A stretch of DNA of 64,000 bases from Blumeriella jaapii (GCA_009599575.1 VWND01000012.1:868001-932000); one strand, 5' to 3'; positions 31,360-44,500 are shown, counted from the first letter of the stretch. Program-made: numbers and translations. Notes: generated from the sequence alone by a model not told the origin.

Positions 31360-32860
31360 AAAATGGCTTTTGTCTGACGATTTTTCTTTTAGCAAAGCTT
31401 TTCAGCTTCTGCTACTACACTTTAACCTTTTTTTTAATCAGCGAAAAAGCAGCTTTTTCCAAAAGCTTTTTTTTAAAAAAAAACAGTCCTTTTCCCGAGG
31501 AAAAAAAAAACAAAAAAAAAGCAGAACGCCAACCGCTTCGCCTGTCATTTTTTTTTACAGCTTAACGCTAAAAGCGCTTAGTTGAGATTTTTGCAAAATC
31601 AACTGAAAAAAGCGCAAAAGCGTAAACGATAACTTTTGGAAATTATACGATTGCGACAAACTTTTTAATTAAAGCGTTTAATAAAATCTATCGAACGTGT
31701 TTTTACTAATCGCGAATTTGCTGCTTTTTTTTTTCGCAACGTTTTATTTTAATTAATAAACGCTGCAAATTAATTTTTACGCTTTTCGCAAATTCTTTTT
31801 GAATTTTTTTATAACGGCCAAAACCTTAGCGCGCTTTTTGAACGCTATAATTTCTATTTATTTGCTAATTTTCGATTAGCTCGTATAAAACGCGTTTCGA
31901 ATTTTAAATTTAAATTAAATAATAATAAAAATTACAAAGCATATTATTAAGAAACTAAAGTTTTCGACAATTTCGAATTTTACTACGATTATTTTGTTAG
32001 CGATCGATTTCGCAAAAATTATATATTCGATCAAACCGAAAGCGTAGCAAAAGAGTTTTTTATTCCGCGTATTTTAAATCGTTCCGATTTTATATTTTCC
32101 GAAAAGCTAATTAAAAAAGTCGCCGATTTCCTGGCCGATTTTTCCGACGTTTAAAAAGCCGAAAACGAATTTAAAATGCTTGCAATAAGTACGCACGACG
32201 ACTTTTAGCGATTTTATTTGCGATTTTTTATTTTCGCAGCGAACACTTAAATACGGATTAATAAACAGCTTCGGAACGCTTTCCGCGATAAAATACCAAA
32301 GCGTTTACGAAAAAAGCTGTATTTAAAATAAGCGCGTATAACGATTTTAAAAATTAGCTTACCGCCGTCCGTTAAAAAAAAACAAAATCAATTAACTAAA
32401 CGAATTTTATACGCGAATCGCTTTTTAATTCAATTTATTATTTATTAAAATAATAAATTCTTAATCAAAGCGTATTACGAATCAAATGGCACGTACGAAA
32501 ATCGTTTAAATGCTTTATAAGCTTTTTTTCAGCCCTTTGTTTTTTCTTTTTTTCCACGCCAAAACGCTTTTTTTGGCGTTTTTTTTTTCGATCGGACCAA
32601 CGATAACGCTCGTTTTTTATTTTATATCAGAAAGTTTAAAAAAACTAATTTGCACGATTTTTTACGAGTCGATTTTCGGTTTTATTTAAAAACCTTTTTA
32701 AATTAGTAAATATAAACGAAATCGAACCGGCTGAAAATTCGCTTTTTAATAATAATAATAAAAACGAAAACTTTTTTTTAAACGATTTTCAAAACGCATA
32801 CGAAAAAATTAAAAGTTTTTTCGCTAATCGGAAAAACGCTCAGGCCTAAGCAAAGCTTTT
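31360..32860 (+). pseudogene. Family A gag, copy A5
   Basis: A 71-codon frame at 31370-31585 (SDDFSFSKAFQLLLLHFNLF) covers the N-terminus and overlaps the start of a Lys/Arg-rich coiled coil. The capsid-like core lies at about 31930-32420, again with a TAG for Trp after THDDF. Frameshifts and stops separate the parts. Confidence 0.65.
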
Positions 32861-32869
32861 TTTTTAAGC

Positions 32870-33060
32870 GTATTGCGCGATATACGTTATTTTGACGTTC
32901 GGAAGCTTTTTAATAGCGATTTATTAATAATTCCCGTTATATTTATTAAAAATAGCTTTTCGTATAAAATAAAAGCGTTCGCCGATTTTAAAACGAACGG
33001 TTACGCGTTAATCGATTCGACGCTAATTAAATTCTTTTTTTTTAAAAACTTTTGATTTAA
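32870..33060 (+). pseudogene. Family A protease, copy A5
   Basis: Frame 32873-33055 reads RYFDVRKLFNSDLLIIPVIFIKNSFSYKIKAFADFKTNGYALIDSTLIK. The catalytic loop is FADFKTNGYA in place of LADSGANGYA: Asp kept, Ser, Gly and Ala lost. Confidence 0.68.
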
Positions 33061-33794
33061 CTTTTTCCGGCTTTTTTTTTTGTAAAAAAGTATAATAAAA
33101 TTCGTAGCTATTTAATTATATATTTTACGCTTTTCAACTTTGTTATTAACAATCGAATACAATCGTTTACTTTTTTTTTAATTATTAATTTCGGACATTA
33201 TAATATGATTTTAGAAAAAGCTTGGTTAGCCGAATACCAAGTTTTATTAGATTATAATAAGCGCAATCTTTATTAGCCGAAATCTTACCTTCCATTATCT
33301 TTTACGCTCGTTGTATTAAAGTTTTTTATTTGCACTTTCGAAAAATTCAATTTCGCTATCAAAACGACGTTGTAAAACGTAATAAAAATCTTGATCAATT
33401 ATAGCAGATTTACGACGCTATGCGGAGCGCGAAAAAATCGAATTTTATTCGCGGTGCTAATTTCGATAGCGACGCTAATAAAATAATATAAAAAATCATA
33501 CCATTATTTTTTTAGGCTGCCGATCCTTTTTTTATTATTATTTTTTTTTTTTTTTTTCGCCAAAACAGCTTTTTTGTTTTACAAAAAACAATTATATTAA
33601 AAACCGAATAAAGCTTTCGCCGCGATAGCATTTCAGCTTAATATAATCGATAGTTTAAACAAGCCATTTTCTGAATTTTTTAAACGATCAATTCGAAAAC
33701 GAATTCCTTAATCTATTATTTATTTAATTTTTATTTGCCAAATTATTGCATACGCTTTTAAACTGATTTTTAGAAAAAAAGCAGTTGAAATGTT

Positions 33795-35250
33795 TTTAAC
33801 TTTCTTATACGAAATCGACAAAATACTAAACGATTTTACGTACAACACTTTTTTTAAAATCTAATTTTATAATTTTTGGAACGTTTTAAAACTAACGAAA
33901 TATCGATTTCGATCTTTTTAATCAGCTTAGCAGAATTAATTTCGAATAAACTTTTTTTCGAATCTTTTTTTCCGAAATACAAAAATTTCGAATACGTGTT
34001 TTTTAAAGCCGTTAATAACGAGCTAGCTTTTTACCGGCTTTACGATTATAAAATCGAGCTTATTATAAATAAAAAAAAGCTGAAATATACTTTTTTGTAT
34101 AAAATATCGATTTTAAAGCTCGAAATTATTAACATTTATTTGCAAAATAATTTTAATAAAAGCTTTATCGAATTTTTCATCGTTGTTTTCGCTGCTTTTA
34201 TATTTTTCGCTAAAAAAACCCGACGATTTACTACGTTTTTGTATCGATTATCGGGCTTTTAATAATATCATTTGTAAAAATCGCTATTTTTTTTTTATCG
34301 ATAAAACTTTTGCTCGTTTTTCGAAAACGCGAATTTTTACGAAATTTAACATTCGTTAAGCTTTTTACAAAATTCGAATAAATTCCGCTAATAAAAAACT
34401 AACGACGTTTCGTACGCGTTACGACGCTTATAAATGCAAAATGGTATCTTTTGGTTTTATTAATAAATCCGCAATTTATTAACGTTATATAAACGACGTT
34501 TTCGATTGTTTAAACGATTTTTATATTATATATTTAAATAATATTTTTATTTATTCGTTCGACTTTTTAAAATACGTTATATACGTTCGCAAAATGCTTT
34601 AAAAGCTCGCTGACGCTGAATTACAGGCCGATATTCGGAAATTTGAATTTAATATTATTCGGACCCGTTATTTAAGTTTTATTATTTTTATTAAAAACCT
34701 AAAAATAAATCCAAAAAAGATTTTCGTAATCGCTTATTAAAAGCTTTTTATTATTATAAAAAAGATACAAAGCTTTTTTGGTTTTTGTAATTTCTACCGA
34801 CGTTTTATTCGAAACTACGGTATAATTATAAAACTTTTGGTTTATTTAACCAAAGCTAACGTTTTTTACAATTTTATTTTTAAATATCAGAAAAATTTCG
34901 ACCTTTTTATATTAGTTTTTTATTATTATATCAGTTTTATAATATTATAGGCAAGACCTTTTTTGTATATTAAAAACTGACGCTTTCGACGGCGTAATAG
35001 CTTTTATGCTTTCGCAATTTTATAATAACGATTAGCTTTTAATAGCTTATTTTAGCAAAACTATCGCTTTTGCAAAACTAAATTACGTCGTATACGATAA
35101 AAAAATATTCGTAATCGTAAAATCTTTAAACAATTTTCGTATTAAACTAGCTGGCTTAATTTATTAAATTAAAATTATTACTAATTATAAAGCTTTAAAA
35201 TATTTTATAATTTCCAAACTTTTAAACGTTCGATAAGCACGCTAAACCGA
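33795..35250 (+). pseudogene. Family A reverse transcriptase-RNase H, copy A5
   Basis: Frame at 33876-34262 covers fingers and palm entry; a frame slip in AKKTRRFTTF marks an added base in the poly-A of AKKPDG. The catalytic site at 34531-34542 is YLNN. RNase H follows at about 34940-35240. Confidence 0.8.
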
Positions 35251-35389
35251 GCTTTTCGCCGATTATAACTTTTTTATTACGTATAAACCAAATAAACACA
35301 ATTTTTTGGCTAACGCATTAATACGTCGTACGAGCGAATTCGATCGTTAAAACTTTTTTAAACGCATTCAGCGCCTGCAAATCCTTTTT

Positions 35390-37090
35390 CGAGCCGATTA
35401 AATCGATCACCGCTTTTTAATTAAAAAACTTCGATTTTTTACGGCTTTCGAAACAATTGTTTTTATCGTTGAAATAGCTGATTTTTTTTCCGTATTTCGT
35501 ATTGTTAATTAAATTTTCCACGCTAATCGCATAGCTAGCAGTTTAATAGCTTTTCGAAAAAAAGCTATACGAAACGCTACGAAAAGAAACGACGATCATA
35601 ATATTTCGTATATATTTAAACGCGATTTGCTGTTATATTACGGTCGCTTAATAATACCAGACGTCGATTATTTTCGTTTGGCTTTTATACGAAAAATGCA
35701 TAATTAAATTTTCACCGTTTATTTCAGCGCTCGCAAAACTACGCAATTGCTTTCGGACTAATATTATTAACGAAGTATAACAGCTTTCGTAAAACAATAT
35801 TATCGCAACTGCTACGCTTATCGAAAAAGTTTTGTTTTAAAAAATAAACGCTCCGGTTTTTTTCAGCTTTTTTTTGTTTTTAACCATTTTTAAAAGCATA
35901 TTACAACGGATTTTTGCAATTTTAATAAAAACAAATACGATTATAATAACGTATTTATAATAATAAATCGCTTTTCCAAGCAAGCTATTTCGATTTTTTA
36001 TTATAAAAATATCGACGCTCGAAGCTTCGCCAAATTATATATATTTTACGTATATAAGTATTTTGACTTTTTAAAAAATATTATTAGCGATCGTAGCTTC
36101 TAGTATTGATTTACTTTTTAATCTGAATTAAACAAAATATTCGATACGCAATTAAAGCTTTCGATAGCCGCTCATTTTGAAACCGACGGTTAAACCGAAA
36201 TTTATAATTAATATTTGCAAAAACGCTTTCGATTTTTCGTAAATTTTTATTAAAACGATTAAAGCGAATTTTTTTTAATAATAGATTTCGCTTAAATAAT
36301 TCTTTCTTACGAAAGTCTAGATAGCTTTTTATTTTTTAAAATTATATACGATTATATTTTTTATATCAATTAAAACTGAAAGCTCGATACTTCCTTTTTT
36401 TTTAATTTTTTATATAAGCTAAACGCAAACGAAGCTCGTGCGTACGCTCGCCGCCATTACGACGCTTAAAATTTCGCCAAATCGCATTTTTAATAAGTCT
36501 ACGATAAAATAAAAAAAAGTGCGAATAAATTTCGCCGCGCGATCGATTTTAACGTTGGCGATTACGTATAATTTGATATGCGTTTATTTCCGACCTTCCG
36601 GCCTTTTCGCAAGCTCGATAACCCTACAAACGGCCCTTTTAAAATTATAGCTAAAAGTTTCGACAACGTTTTTAAGCTAAACCTTTTTAATATTATAAAC
36701 GTACACTTAGTTTTTCACGCTAGTCGATTGCGTAAAACAGCTGACGACGCGCTTTCAGGTCAGATTAATCCAGCTTTTAAATTTATTAATATAATTAATA
36801 AATTTAAATACGAAATCGAAAAATTAATCGCTTGTCGAATACAGCGGAAAACCTTTTAGTACAAAGTTTTTTAAATAAGCTTAAATAAAAATCTTACGTA
36901 ATACTTCGCGTTTGATTTTATATATGCTTTTTGAAAATGCGCGATTTTCATTTGGCGCATAAAAAGCTTTCCGGTTCTTTTGCAAAACTTGTAAATTGGC
37001 TGAAAGCGTATTCCGAAGGTTTAAATTCGTACGATTATTTGAATAGCGACGTATTAATAAATAAAAGTTCGAAAGCGCGTTTTTTCGGAC
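35390..37090 (+). pseudogene. Family A integrase and chromodomain, copy A5
   Basis: The zinc-finger block lies near 35620-35760. The C-terminal block at 36578-36859 reads KLDNPTNGPFKIIAKSFDN, FHASRLRKTADDALSGQINPAF and KYEIEKLIACRIQRKTF. The latter starts the chromodomain. A tail at 36931-37085 reads RDFHLAHKKLSGSFAKLVNWLKAY and SYDYLNSD, which is better preserved than in A1. Confidence 0.8.
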
Positions 37091-37100
37091 GGAAAAATAA

Positions 37101-37368
37101 TATAACGATTTATTTTTTTGTTATTTTTCGTATTATCCTAGCAACTACGTATAGCTGCAAGCTTTCTAGTTTTCTGGTAAGTTTTCCTATCAATTATAAA
37201 AATTATTTATATATATAAAGTTTTTTTTTTTAGCAATTTCTGTTTTTTGCAATTGTTGATTCTAAGTGAATATTTTTGTTACAGAACCAAAGGCTCGTTT
37301 TTCATACCATATAAACACGGCGACCAGTTGACTGATTTCCCAGCCCTCCGACTGATTAGATCGTCACA
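37101..37368 (+). repeat. A5 3' LTR
   Basis: 268 bp, TATAACGA (mutated TGTGACGA) to intact TCGTCACA. Right TSD AAAAT follows. Confidence 0.92.
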
Positions 37369-37373
37369 AAAAT

Positions 37374-38820
37374 ACTTATATACGTGAAATATATATAATT
37401 TGGCGAAATTTCGAGCGTCGATATTTTTGTAATAAAAAATCGAAATAATTTGCTTAGAAAAGCGATTTATTATTACGAATACGTTATTATAACCGTATTT
37501 GCTTTTATTAAAATTGCAAAAGTTTATTATAACGTTCCTTACAAAAATGGTCAAAAACAAAAAAAAGCTAAAAAAAGCCGAAGCGCTAATTTTTTTTTAA
37601 ATTTTTTTTTCGATAAGCGTAATAATTGCGATAATATTGCTTTACGAAAGCTGTTATACCTCGCCAATAATATTAGTCCGAAAACAATTGCGTAATTTTA
37701 CAAGCGTTAAAATAAACGATGGAAATCTGGTCGTGCATTTTTAGTACGAAAGCCAAACGAAAATAATCGACGTTTAAAATTATTAAACGACCGTAATATA
37801 ATAGCAAATCGCGTTTAAATATATACGAAAACGAAATATTATTATCGTCGTTCTTTTTCGTAGCGTTTCGTACAGCTTTTTTTCGAAAGGCTATTAGGCT
37901 GCTAGCTATGCGATTAACGTAGAAAATTTAATTAACGATACGAAATGCGAAAAAAAAATCAGCTATTTTAACGATAAAAACAGCTGTTTCGAAAGCCGTA
38001 GAAAATAGAAGTTTTTCAATTAAAAAACGGTAATCGATCTAATCGGTTCGAAAAAAGATTTGCAAGCGCTAAATACGTTTAAAAAAGTTTTAACGGTCGA
38101 ATTCGTTCGTACGACGTATTAATGCGTTAATCAGAAAATTGTATTTATTTAGTTTATACGTAATGAAAAAATTATAATCGGCGAGAAGCTCGGCTCAGCG
38201 TGCTTATCGAACGTTCAAAAGTTTAAAAATTATAAAATATTCTAAGGCCTTATAATTAGTAATAATTTTAATCTGATAAACTAAACTAATTAGTTTAGTA
38301 CGAAAATTGCTTAAAAATCTTACGATTGCAAATATCTTTTTATTATATACGACGTAATTCAGTTTTGCGAAAGTTATAATTTTGCTAAAATAAGCGATTG
38401 AAAGCCAATCGTTACTATAAAATTGCGAAAACACAAAAGCTACTACGCCGTCCAAAGCGTTAGTTTTTAATATGCAAAAAAAGATTTGCTTATAATATTA
38501 TAAAACTGATATGATAATAAAAGCTAATTTAAAAAAATCGAAACTTTTCTAATATTCAGAAATAAAATTATAAAAAACGTTAACCTTAATTAAATAAATC
38601 AAAAGCTTTGCAATTATACCGTAGTTTCGAATAAAACGTTGGTAAAAATTATAAAAACTCAAAAAGCTTTATATATTTTTTATAATAATAGAAAGCTTTT
38701 AATAAGCGACCACGAAAACCTTTTTTAAATTTATTTTTAAGCTTTTAATTAAAATAATAAAACCTAAATAACGGGTCCGAATAACGTTAAATTCAAATTT
38801 CCGAATATCGGCCTGTAATA
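37374..38820 (-). pseudogene. Family A RT C-terminus, RNase H and integrase N-terminus, copy A4
   Basis: Minus-strand frames at 37279-37560 (integrase core NKSKYGYNNVFVIINRFSKQ, partly in the A5 LTR by chance extension) and 38204-38455 (RNase H, WLSIAYFSKIITFAKLNYVVY and IITNYKALEYF). The RT palm is absent because the fragment ends at 38820, just past CGAATATCGGCCTGTAAT, equivalent to A1 near 18262. Confidence 0.72.
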
Positions 38821-39114
38821 AATACGCTGGGCCGAGCTTTTCGCCGACTACAATCTTTTTATTACGTATAAATCAAATAAATATAGCTTTTTGGCTGACG
38901 CATTAATACGTCGTACGAGCGAATTCGACCGCTAAAACTTTTTTAAACGTATTTAGCGCTTACAAACCTTTTTTCGAAAAAATCAAATCGATTATCATTT
39001 TTTAATCAAAAAACTTCGATTTTTTACGGCCTTCGAAATAGCTGTTTTTATCGTTGAAATAGCTGATTTTTCTTTCGCATTTCGTCTCGTTCATTAAATT
39101 TTCCACGCTAATCG
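38821..39114 (+). mobile_element. Family A fragment A6 (RNase H to integrase start)
   Basis: About 294 bp in plus orientation, equivalent to A1 about 18870-19164, from the ACGCTGGGCCGAGC block to CCACGCTAATCG. It lies head-to-head with A4's broken end on the left and is cut on the right by the C1 LTR. It may be the remains of the element into which C1 inserted. Confidence 0.78.
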
Positions 39115-39383
39115 TATAAAAGTAGGTAGGAAAACCAGACTGATACGGCCATATATCGGTGGGTAAAATAGTTTAGGAAATCCCTAAAAGAAACTGAAAA
39201 AAAGAAAAAAAAAAAATGAGTAAAGGTATAAATTGGGCTGCGTGCTTATAGTACTATTTAAAGGGATGCTTTGCTTTTATATTTGTTGAAAATGGTTAGT
39301 GGCAAAAGGTTTCGAAAGGGTTTATGCCTCGATTATAGCTAAAATTATTAATTTTTATTAATATAAAATATTACCGTTTTATA
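39115..39383 (-). repeat. C1 3' LTR
   Basis: 269 bp, TATAAAAGTAGG to CCGTTTTATA. Followed by TTCTGTTTTAAATAATATACG, the conserved internal edge that on the minus strand forms the A-rich putative polypurine tract. Confidence 0.88.
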
Positions 39384-39469
39384 TTCTGTTTTAAATAATA
39401 TACGTAATCGTTTTTAATTACGATTAAAAAAAATAGAATTTTAATAAATGTAATTTAGTTTATTTTATA

Positions 39470-41646
39470 TGGTTTAAAAACCAATTAATTATAAACCGAG
39501 CTTTTTAATTCTACGCTTTTTCAGTTTTTTAATCCGTTTTTGGCCTTTTTGCTATTGGCTTCTGCGAAAAAATAGCGTTTCGCTTATCGTTTAAATTATT
39601 TTGTTTATTTTGCTTTTCTGAAAAATGGCTCGATAAAATATTAATCGAAGTATCGTTTTAATTTACAAACGTTCTGATAGCTTTTTCGTCGATAATATTA
39701 TTAAATATCGCCGCGACGGATGCTTTCTACGATTTTTCTTCGTAAATAATAAATTTCAGCTTTTAAACGTAGTTTTACGCTTTGCAAAAAGCGCTGAAAA
39801 GTTTTGTATTAAAATCGTGGAAATAATCGATTAATTCGTCGTAATTAAAACCGATTAACGCTTTTGCTTCGCGTAAAACTAATAAATCGGATTACGGTTG
39901 TTTATCGACGAATGCTTTTAAAAAGGCTCCGAGACCTGTAAAAAAAACTATTTTACGGAATGGTTCGGAAATAATCGTTTGCAGTCGAAACTACCGAAAA
40001 TGTTATAATTGTTTTTCTCGCAAAACAAACAGTATTAAATTATTTATCGAAGCGTCGTTTTCGAAATGATTTTTATATTTCTGCGCCGTGTAATTATTCG
40101 AATAAATTAATATCGCGCCGTCGGTTTTTTAGATTTTAAATTTAACGAAAATCTTTTGCTTAATCGAAAAGCTGACAAAAATTATTTTATTTTTTATTTC
40201 GTAGCTTTCGGTTTCGTAGTCCGATAAAATAGCTAAGGCCATTATTTTAAACGCGCTGAAATACGAGAAAACTAAGCTTTTTTAAATGATTTTAATTCGT
40301 TTGGCGTCGTGGTATAATTGCAGATAAGCCTCGATTATTTCCGAATTGTATGCGAATATAAACAAAACGTAATAATCGAAAATGGCGTCGATAAATTCTT
40401 CGATTTTTTTCTTTTTTTAAAAATCGGCGATATCGAATTTTGTAATTATAATACGATCGGAACCAGCGAGATTTAAAGCGATCGGAACGTTAAAATATGC
40501 TACGAAACAGCAGTTTTCGGAGTTCCGAGTAATTAAAACAGCGAAATAAAGGCCGGAGTGCATTTTAAAAACTTATTAAGTAAAATTGTAAAGCATATTA
40601 GCGAAAAAAGCTGTAAGCGCTTTTTGGGTTTTAATCAATCGAAAATAATACTTATATATAATTTTTTTTTTTATAAAATGCAGCAGTAATTTGTTTTTTC
40701 CGTTGTACGACTTTGCGTAATTAACGAATTCGCAGCTTAGTTTAAATAAATTTTAAAATATACTTTCGGTCGAAAGGCCAGAAAAATCGGCTTTTAAAAA
40801 TATTTGTTATTTTTATTTTTTTTTGTTTTAATCGAGTTTTATAATCGCGCTAAAAATCTTAGGATCTGTTTTAAAATTTGCGTAGCTTAAATAAGCTTTA
40901 ATACGCGCTTTGATAATTTTCGCAGTTTTTCGTCGGAATATAAATTAATTATTAAAATTAATTTCGAATACGTCGTAATCCGAATTTCTAATAATAGCGA
41001 ATCGATTAGCGAAGCCGATAACGTCGATTTTTTTTGTAATTAAATCGCAGTACGCCGCGTAATAGCGCACGTGGAAATAGCAGAATTTGCCGTTTTTTTT
41101 AGCGTTAACGTTATTTATAAAAACGAAATTAAAAAATCGAAGTTTTTTAGCGAAAAAAAATTCGAGCAAAAACGAATTACCGTTTTTAAAAATCTTTTTT
41201 ATTTGCTTTAACATATTATATTTGCAATTTTCCGAAAAAAACTTGGGTTTAATTTTCGTTCGAAGCAAAAAAAAAAAAGCTGACGGATTTATTTGGTTTT
41301 TGTATAAAAATATCGAAATAAAATTTTTAAATCGTAACGTCGTCGAAAGCGAAAGTTTTAAGCAAAATAATTTGATTTTATGTTTTTTATATAATTTTTT
41401 TCGTAATAACTTCGATATTTTTTTCCAGGCTTTTTCGGTCGAGTCGTATAATAATCGAAATTTTAAATGCTTTTATTAGAATTTAAAATATTAGCGAAAA
41501 TAATACGACGTTTTTAAACGCAGCAAGCGTTTTTAATATTTATATATTTAATTTCGAAAAATCAAATTCAAAATCGTTTAGATTTTTTTTTTTCGGAATG
41601 CCGAAGTTTTTTAAATCTAATTTCGTAAAATCGTCGCGTTTTTTAT
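39470..41646 (-). pseudogene. Family C downstream ORF, copy C1, 3' portion
   Basis: Minus-strand frames colinear with C3 6980-9140. The block at 40945-41268 is open and reads FFSENCKYNMLKQIKKIFKN, KKLRFFNFVFINNVNAKKN and YAAYCDLITKKIDVIGFANRF. Downstream, GFNYDELIDYFHDFN lies near 39800-39860. The 5' portion of the same ORF continues at 59622. Function unknown. Confidence 0.55.
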
Positions 41647-41913
41647 TATAAAAGTAGGTAGGAAAACCAAACTGATACGGCCATATATCGGTGGGTAAAA
41701 TAGTCTAGGGAATCCCTAAAAGAGGCTGAAAAAAGAAAAAAAAAAATAAGTAAAAATATAAATTGAAATGCGTGCTTATAGTATTATCTAAAAGGGTGTT
41801 TTACTTTTATACCTGTTAAAAATAATCAGTGGCAAAAGGTCTCGGAAGGGTCCATGCTTTAACTATAGCTAAAACTATTAACTTTTATTAATACAAAATA
41901 TCACCGTTTTACA
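41647..41913 (-). repeat. C2 3' LTR (left)
   Basis: 267 bp, TATAAAAGTAGG to CCGTTTTACA, partner of 59355-59621. Confidence 0.9.
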
Positions 41914-41999
41914 TTCTGTTTTAAATAATATACGTAATCGTTTTTAACTACGACCAAATAAAAACATAATTTTAAATAAATGCAATTTAATTTATTTTA

Positions 42000-42412
42000 T
42001 ATAATTTAAAAATCAATTAATTAAAAACCGAACTTTTTAGTTTTATACTTTTTCGGTTTTTTAACCCGTTTTTGGCCTTTTTGCTATTAGCTTTTATAAA
42101 AAAGTAGCGTTTCGCTTATCGTTTAAATTATTTTGTTTATTTTGCTTTTTTAAAAAATGGCTCGATAAAATATTAATCGAAGTATCGTTTTGTTTTACGA
42201 ACGTTTTAATAACTTTTTCGTCGATAATATTATTAAATATCGCCGCGACAAATGCTTTTTACGATTTTTTTCCGTAAATAATAAATTTCAGCTTTTAAAC
42301 GTGGTTTTACGTTTTGCAAAAAGCGCTGAAAAGTTTTATATTAAAATCGTAAAAATAATCGATTAATTCGTCGTAATTAAAACCGATTAACGCTTTTGCT
42401 TCGCGTAAAACT
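42000..42412 (-). pseudogene. Family C downstream ORF, copy C2, 3' end
   Basis: The last ~130 codons of the downstream ORF, cut from the remainder (49094-51960) by the A7+S2 composite. The frame contains DELIDYF and, further on, the AIFNNIIDEK segment. Confidence 0.5.
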
Positions 42413-42417
42413 GATAG
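42413..42417. repeat. Target site duplication GATAG, left copy (A7+S2 unit)
   Basis: GATAG directly before the A7 5' LTR; the second copy is not after A7 but after S2, at 49089-49093. The uninterrupted site in C3 (near 7360) and C1 (near 39890) reads as a single TGATAGATCGG-type sequence. Confidence 0.88.
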
Positions 42418-42685
42418 TGTGACGATTCATTCCGTTGCCACTTCTCGTGTCACCCCAGCAACTACGTGTAGCTGCAAGCTCCCTGGTCTCCTGGTGGGTT
42501 ACCCATCAACTGTGGAGATTATTTATGTATATAAAGCTTTCTTCTTTTAGCAACCTTTGCCCTTCGCAGTTATTGATTTTAAATAAATATTTTTGTTACA
42601 AAATCAAAAGCTCGTTTCTTATATTATATAAACACGGCGATCAGTTAATTGATCTTTTAGCCCTCCGATTAATTAAATCGTTATA
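42418..42685 (+). repeat. A7 5' LTR
   Basis: 268 bp, TGTGACGATTCATTCCG to TCGTTATA. AGTTATTGAT at 42568-42577 is the segment complementary to the primer-binding site ATTAACAAT at 42688-42696, allowing for RIP changes. Confidence 0.92.
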
Positions 42686-42814
42686 TTATTAACAATTCTT
42701 TTTTTACGCTGGCGACGGCGTAAACTATTTTTTCTTTCGAATTTCTTACGAATTATACCAAGGTGATCGACCGGTCGTAAAAAAGTCTATTTCCGCATTT
42801 TGCGAAGAATGGCT

Positions 42815-44300
42815 TTTGTTTAACGATTTTTTTTTCAGCAGAGCTTTTCAGCTTCTACTATTATATTTTAACCTTTCTTTTTTTAATCAGCGAAAAAGCA
42901 GCCTTTCCCAGAAGCTTTTTTTTCTGAAAAACAGTTTTTTTTCCGAAGAAAAAAAAACAAAAGAAAAGGCAAAGCGCTAACTATTTCGCTTGCCATTTTT
43001 TTTTTGCAGCCTAGCGCTAAAAGCGTTCAGTTAAAACTTTTGTAAAATCAATTGAAAAAAACGCAAAAGCGTAAACGACAATTTTTGAAAGTTATACGAT
43101 TGCGACAAATCTTTTAATTAAAGCGTTTGATAAAATCTATCGAACGTGCTTTTGCCAATCGCGAATTTATTGCTTTTTTTTTTCGCAACGTTTTATTTTA
43201 ATTAATAAACGCTGCAAATTAATTTTCACGCTTTTCGCGAACTTTTTTTAAATTTCTTTTTAACGGCCAAAATTTTAGCGCGCTTTTTAAACGCTATAAT
43301 TCCTATTTATTTGCTGACTTTCGATTAATTCGTATAAAACGCGTTCCGAACTTTGAGTTTAAGCTAAATAATAATAAAAATTATAAAATACGCTATTAAA
43401 AAACTAAAGTTTTCGATAACTTCGAATTTTACCACGACTATTTCGCTAGCGATCGATTTCGTAAAAATTACATATTCGATCAAACCGAAAGCGTAGCAAA
43501 AAAGTTTCTGATTCCGCGTATTTTAAACCGTTCCGATTTTATATCTTTCGAAAAATTAATAAAAAAAGTCGCCGATTTTCTGGCCGACTTTTCCGACGTT
43601 TAAAAGACCGAAAACGAATTTAAAATATTTGCAATAAATACGCACGACGATTTTTAGCGATTTTATCTGCGATTTTTATTTTCGCAGCGAACGCTTAAAT
43701 ATAAACTGATAAACAGCTTCGGAACGCTTTTCGCGATAAAATATTAAAGCGTTTACGAAAAAAGCTGCACTTGGAATAAGCGCGTACAACGATTTTTAAA
43801 AATTAGCTTATCGCCGTCCGATAAAAAAAACAAAATCAATTGGCCGAACGAATTTTATACGCGAATCGCTTTTTAACCAAATTTATTATTTATTAAAATA
43901 ATAGATTCTTAACCAAAGCGTACTACGAATCAAATCGTACGTACGAAAATCGTTTAAATGCTTTACAGATTTTTTTTCAGCCTTTTATTATTTTTCCTTT
44001 TTTTTCACGCTAAAACGCTTTTTTTAGCGTTTTTTTTTTTCGATCGAATCAACGACAGCGCTTATTTTTTATTTTTTATTAGAAAGTTCAGAAAAGCTAA
44101 TTTGCACGACTTTTTACAAGCCGACCTTCGGTTTTATTCAAAAGCTTTTTTAGGCTGATAAATATAAATAAAATCGAACCGGCCGAAAATTCGCTTTTTA
44201 ATAATAATAATAAAAACGAAAACCTTTTTCTAAACGATTTTTAAAACGCATACGAAAAAGTCGAAAGCTTTTCCGTTAATCGAGAAAACGCTCAGGCTTA
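42815..44300 (+). pseudogene. Family A gag, copy A7
   Basis: Degraded frame equivalent to A1 gag; core at about 43390-43880 with the THDDF block and a stop for Trp after it. The small ORF at 43958-44158 (LYRFFFSLLLFFLFF) recurs in each copy but is more likely an out-of-frame product of T-runs than a peptide. Confidence 0.6.
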
Positions 44301-44309
44301 AGCAAAGCC

Positions 44310-44500
44310 TTTTTTTTAAACGTATTACGCGATATACGTTATTTTAACGTTCGAAAGCTTTTTAATAACGATTTATTAACAATTCCCGTTATATTTATTA
44401 AAAATAGCCTTTCGTACAAAATAAAAACGCTCGCCGATTTTAAAGCGAACGGTTATACGTTAATCGATTCGGCGCTGATCAAATCCTTTTTTTTCTTTTT
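44310..44500 (+). pseudogene. Family A protease, copy A7
   Basis: Aligned with A1 16490-16670. The active-site segment near 44430-44460 (LADFKANGY) retains Asp but not the Gly. Confidence 0.62.

Larger units (their letters stand above)
30971..37368 (+). mobile_element. Family A chromovirus, complete copy A5 (nested in A4)
   Basis: 6,398 bp with LTRs 30971-31239 and 37101-37368, flanked by AAAAT at 30966-30970 and 37369-37373. The A1 sequence near 19695-19710 shows the uninterrupted site. It inserted antiparallel into another member of its own family, within integrase. Domain order is as in A1. Confidence 0.92.
29663..38820 (-). mobile_element. Family A chromovirus, copy A4, 3' part, split by A5
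   Basis: Minus-strand copy with 3' LTR at 29663-29929, internal sequence to 30970, then the complete insertion A5 with AAAAT duplication (30971-37373), then 37374-38820. It runs from the 3' LTR back through chromodomain, integrase and RNase H to mid-RT, equivalent to A1 about 18262-21012. It ends at 38820 against A6. Its missing 5' part is roughly what A2 carries. Confidence 0.85.
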
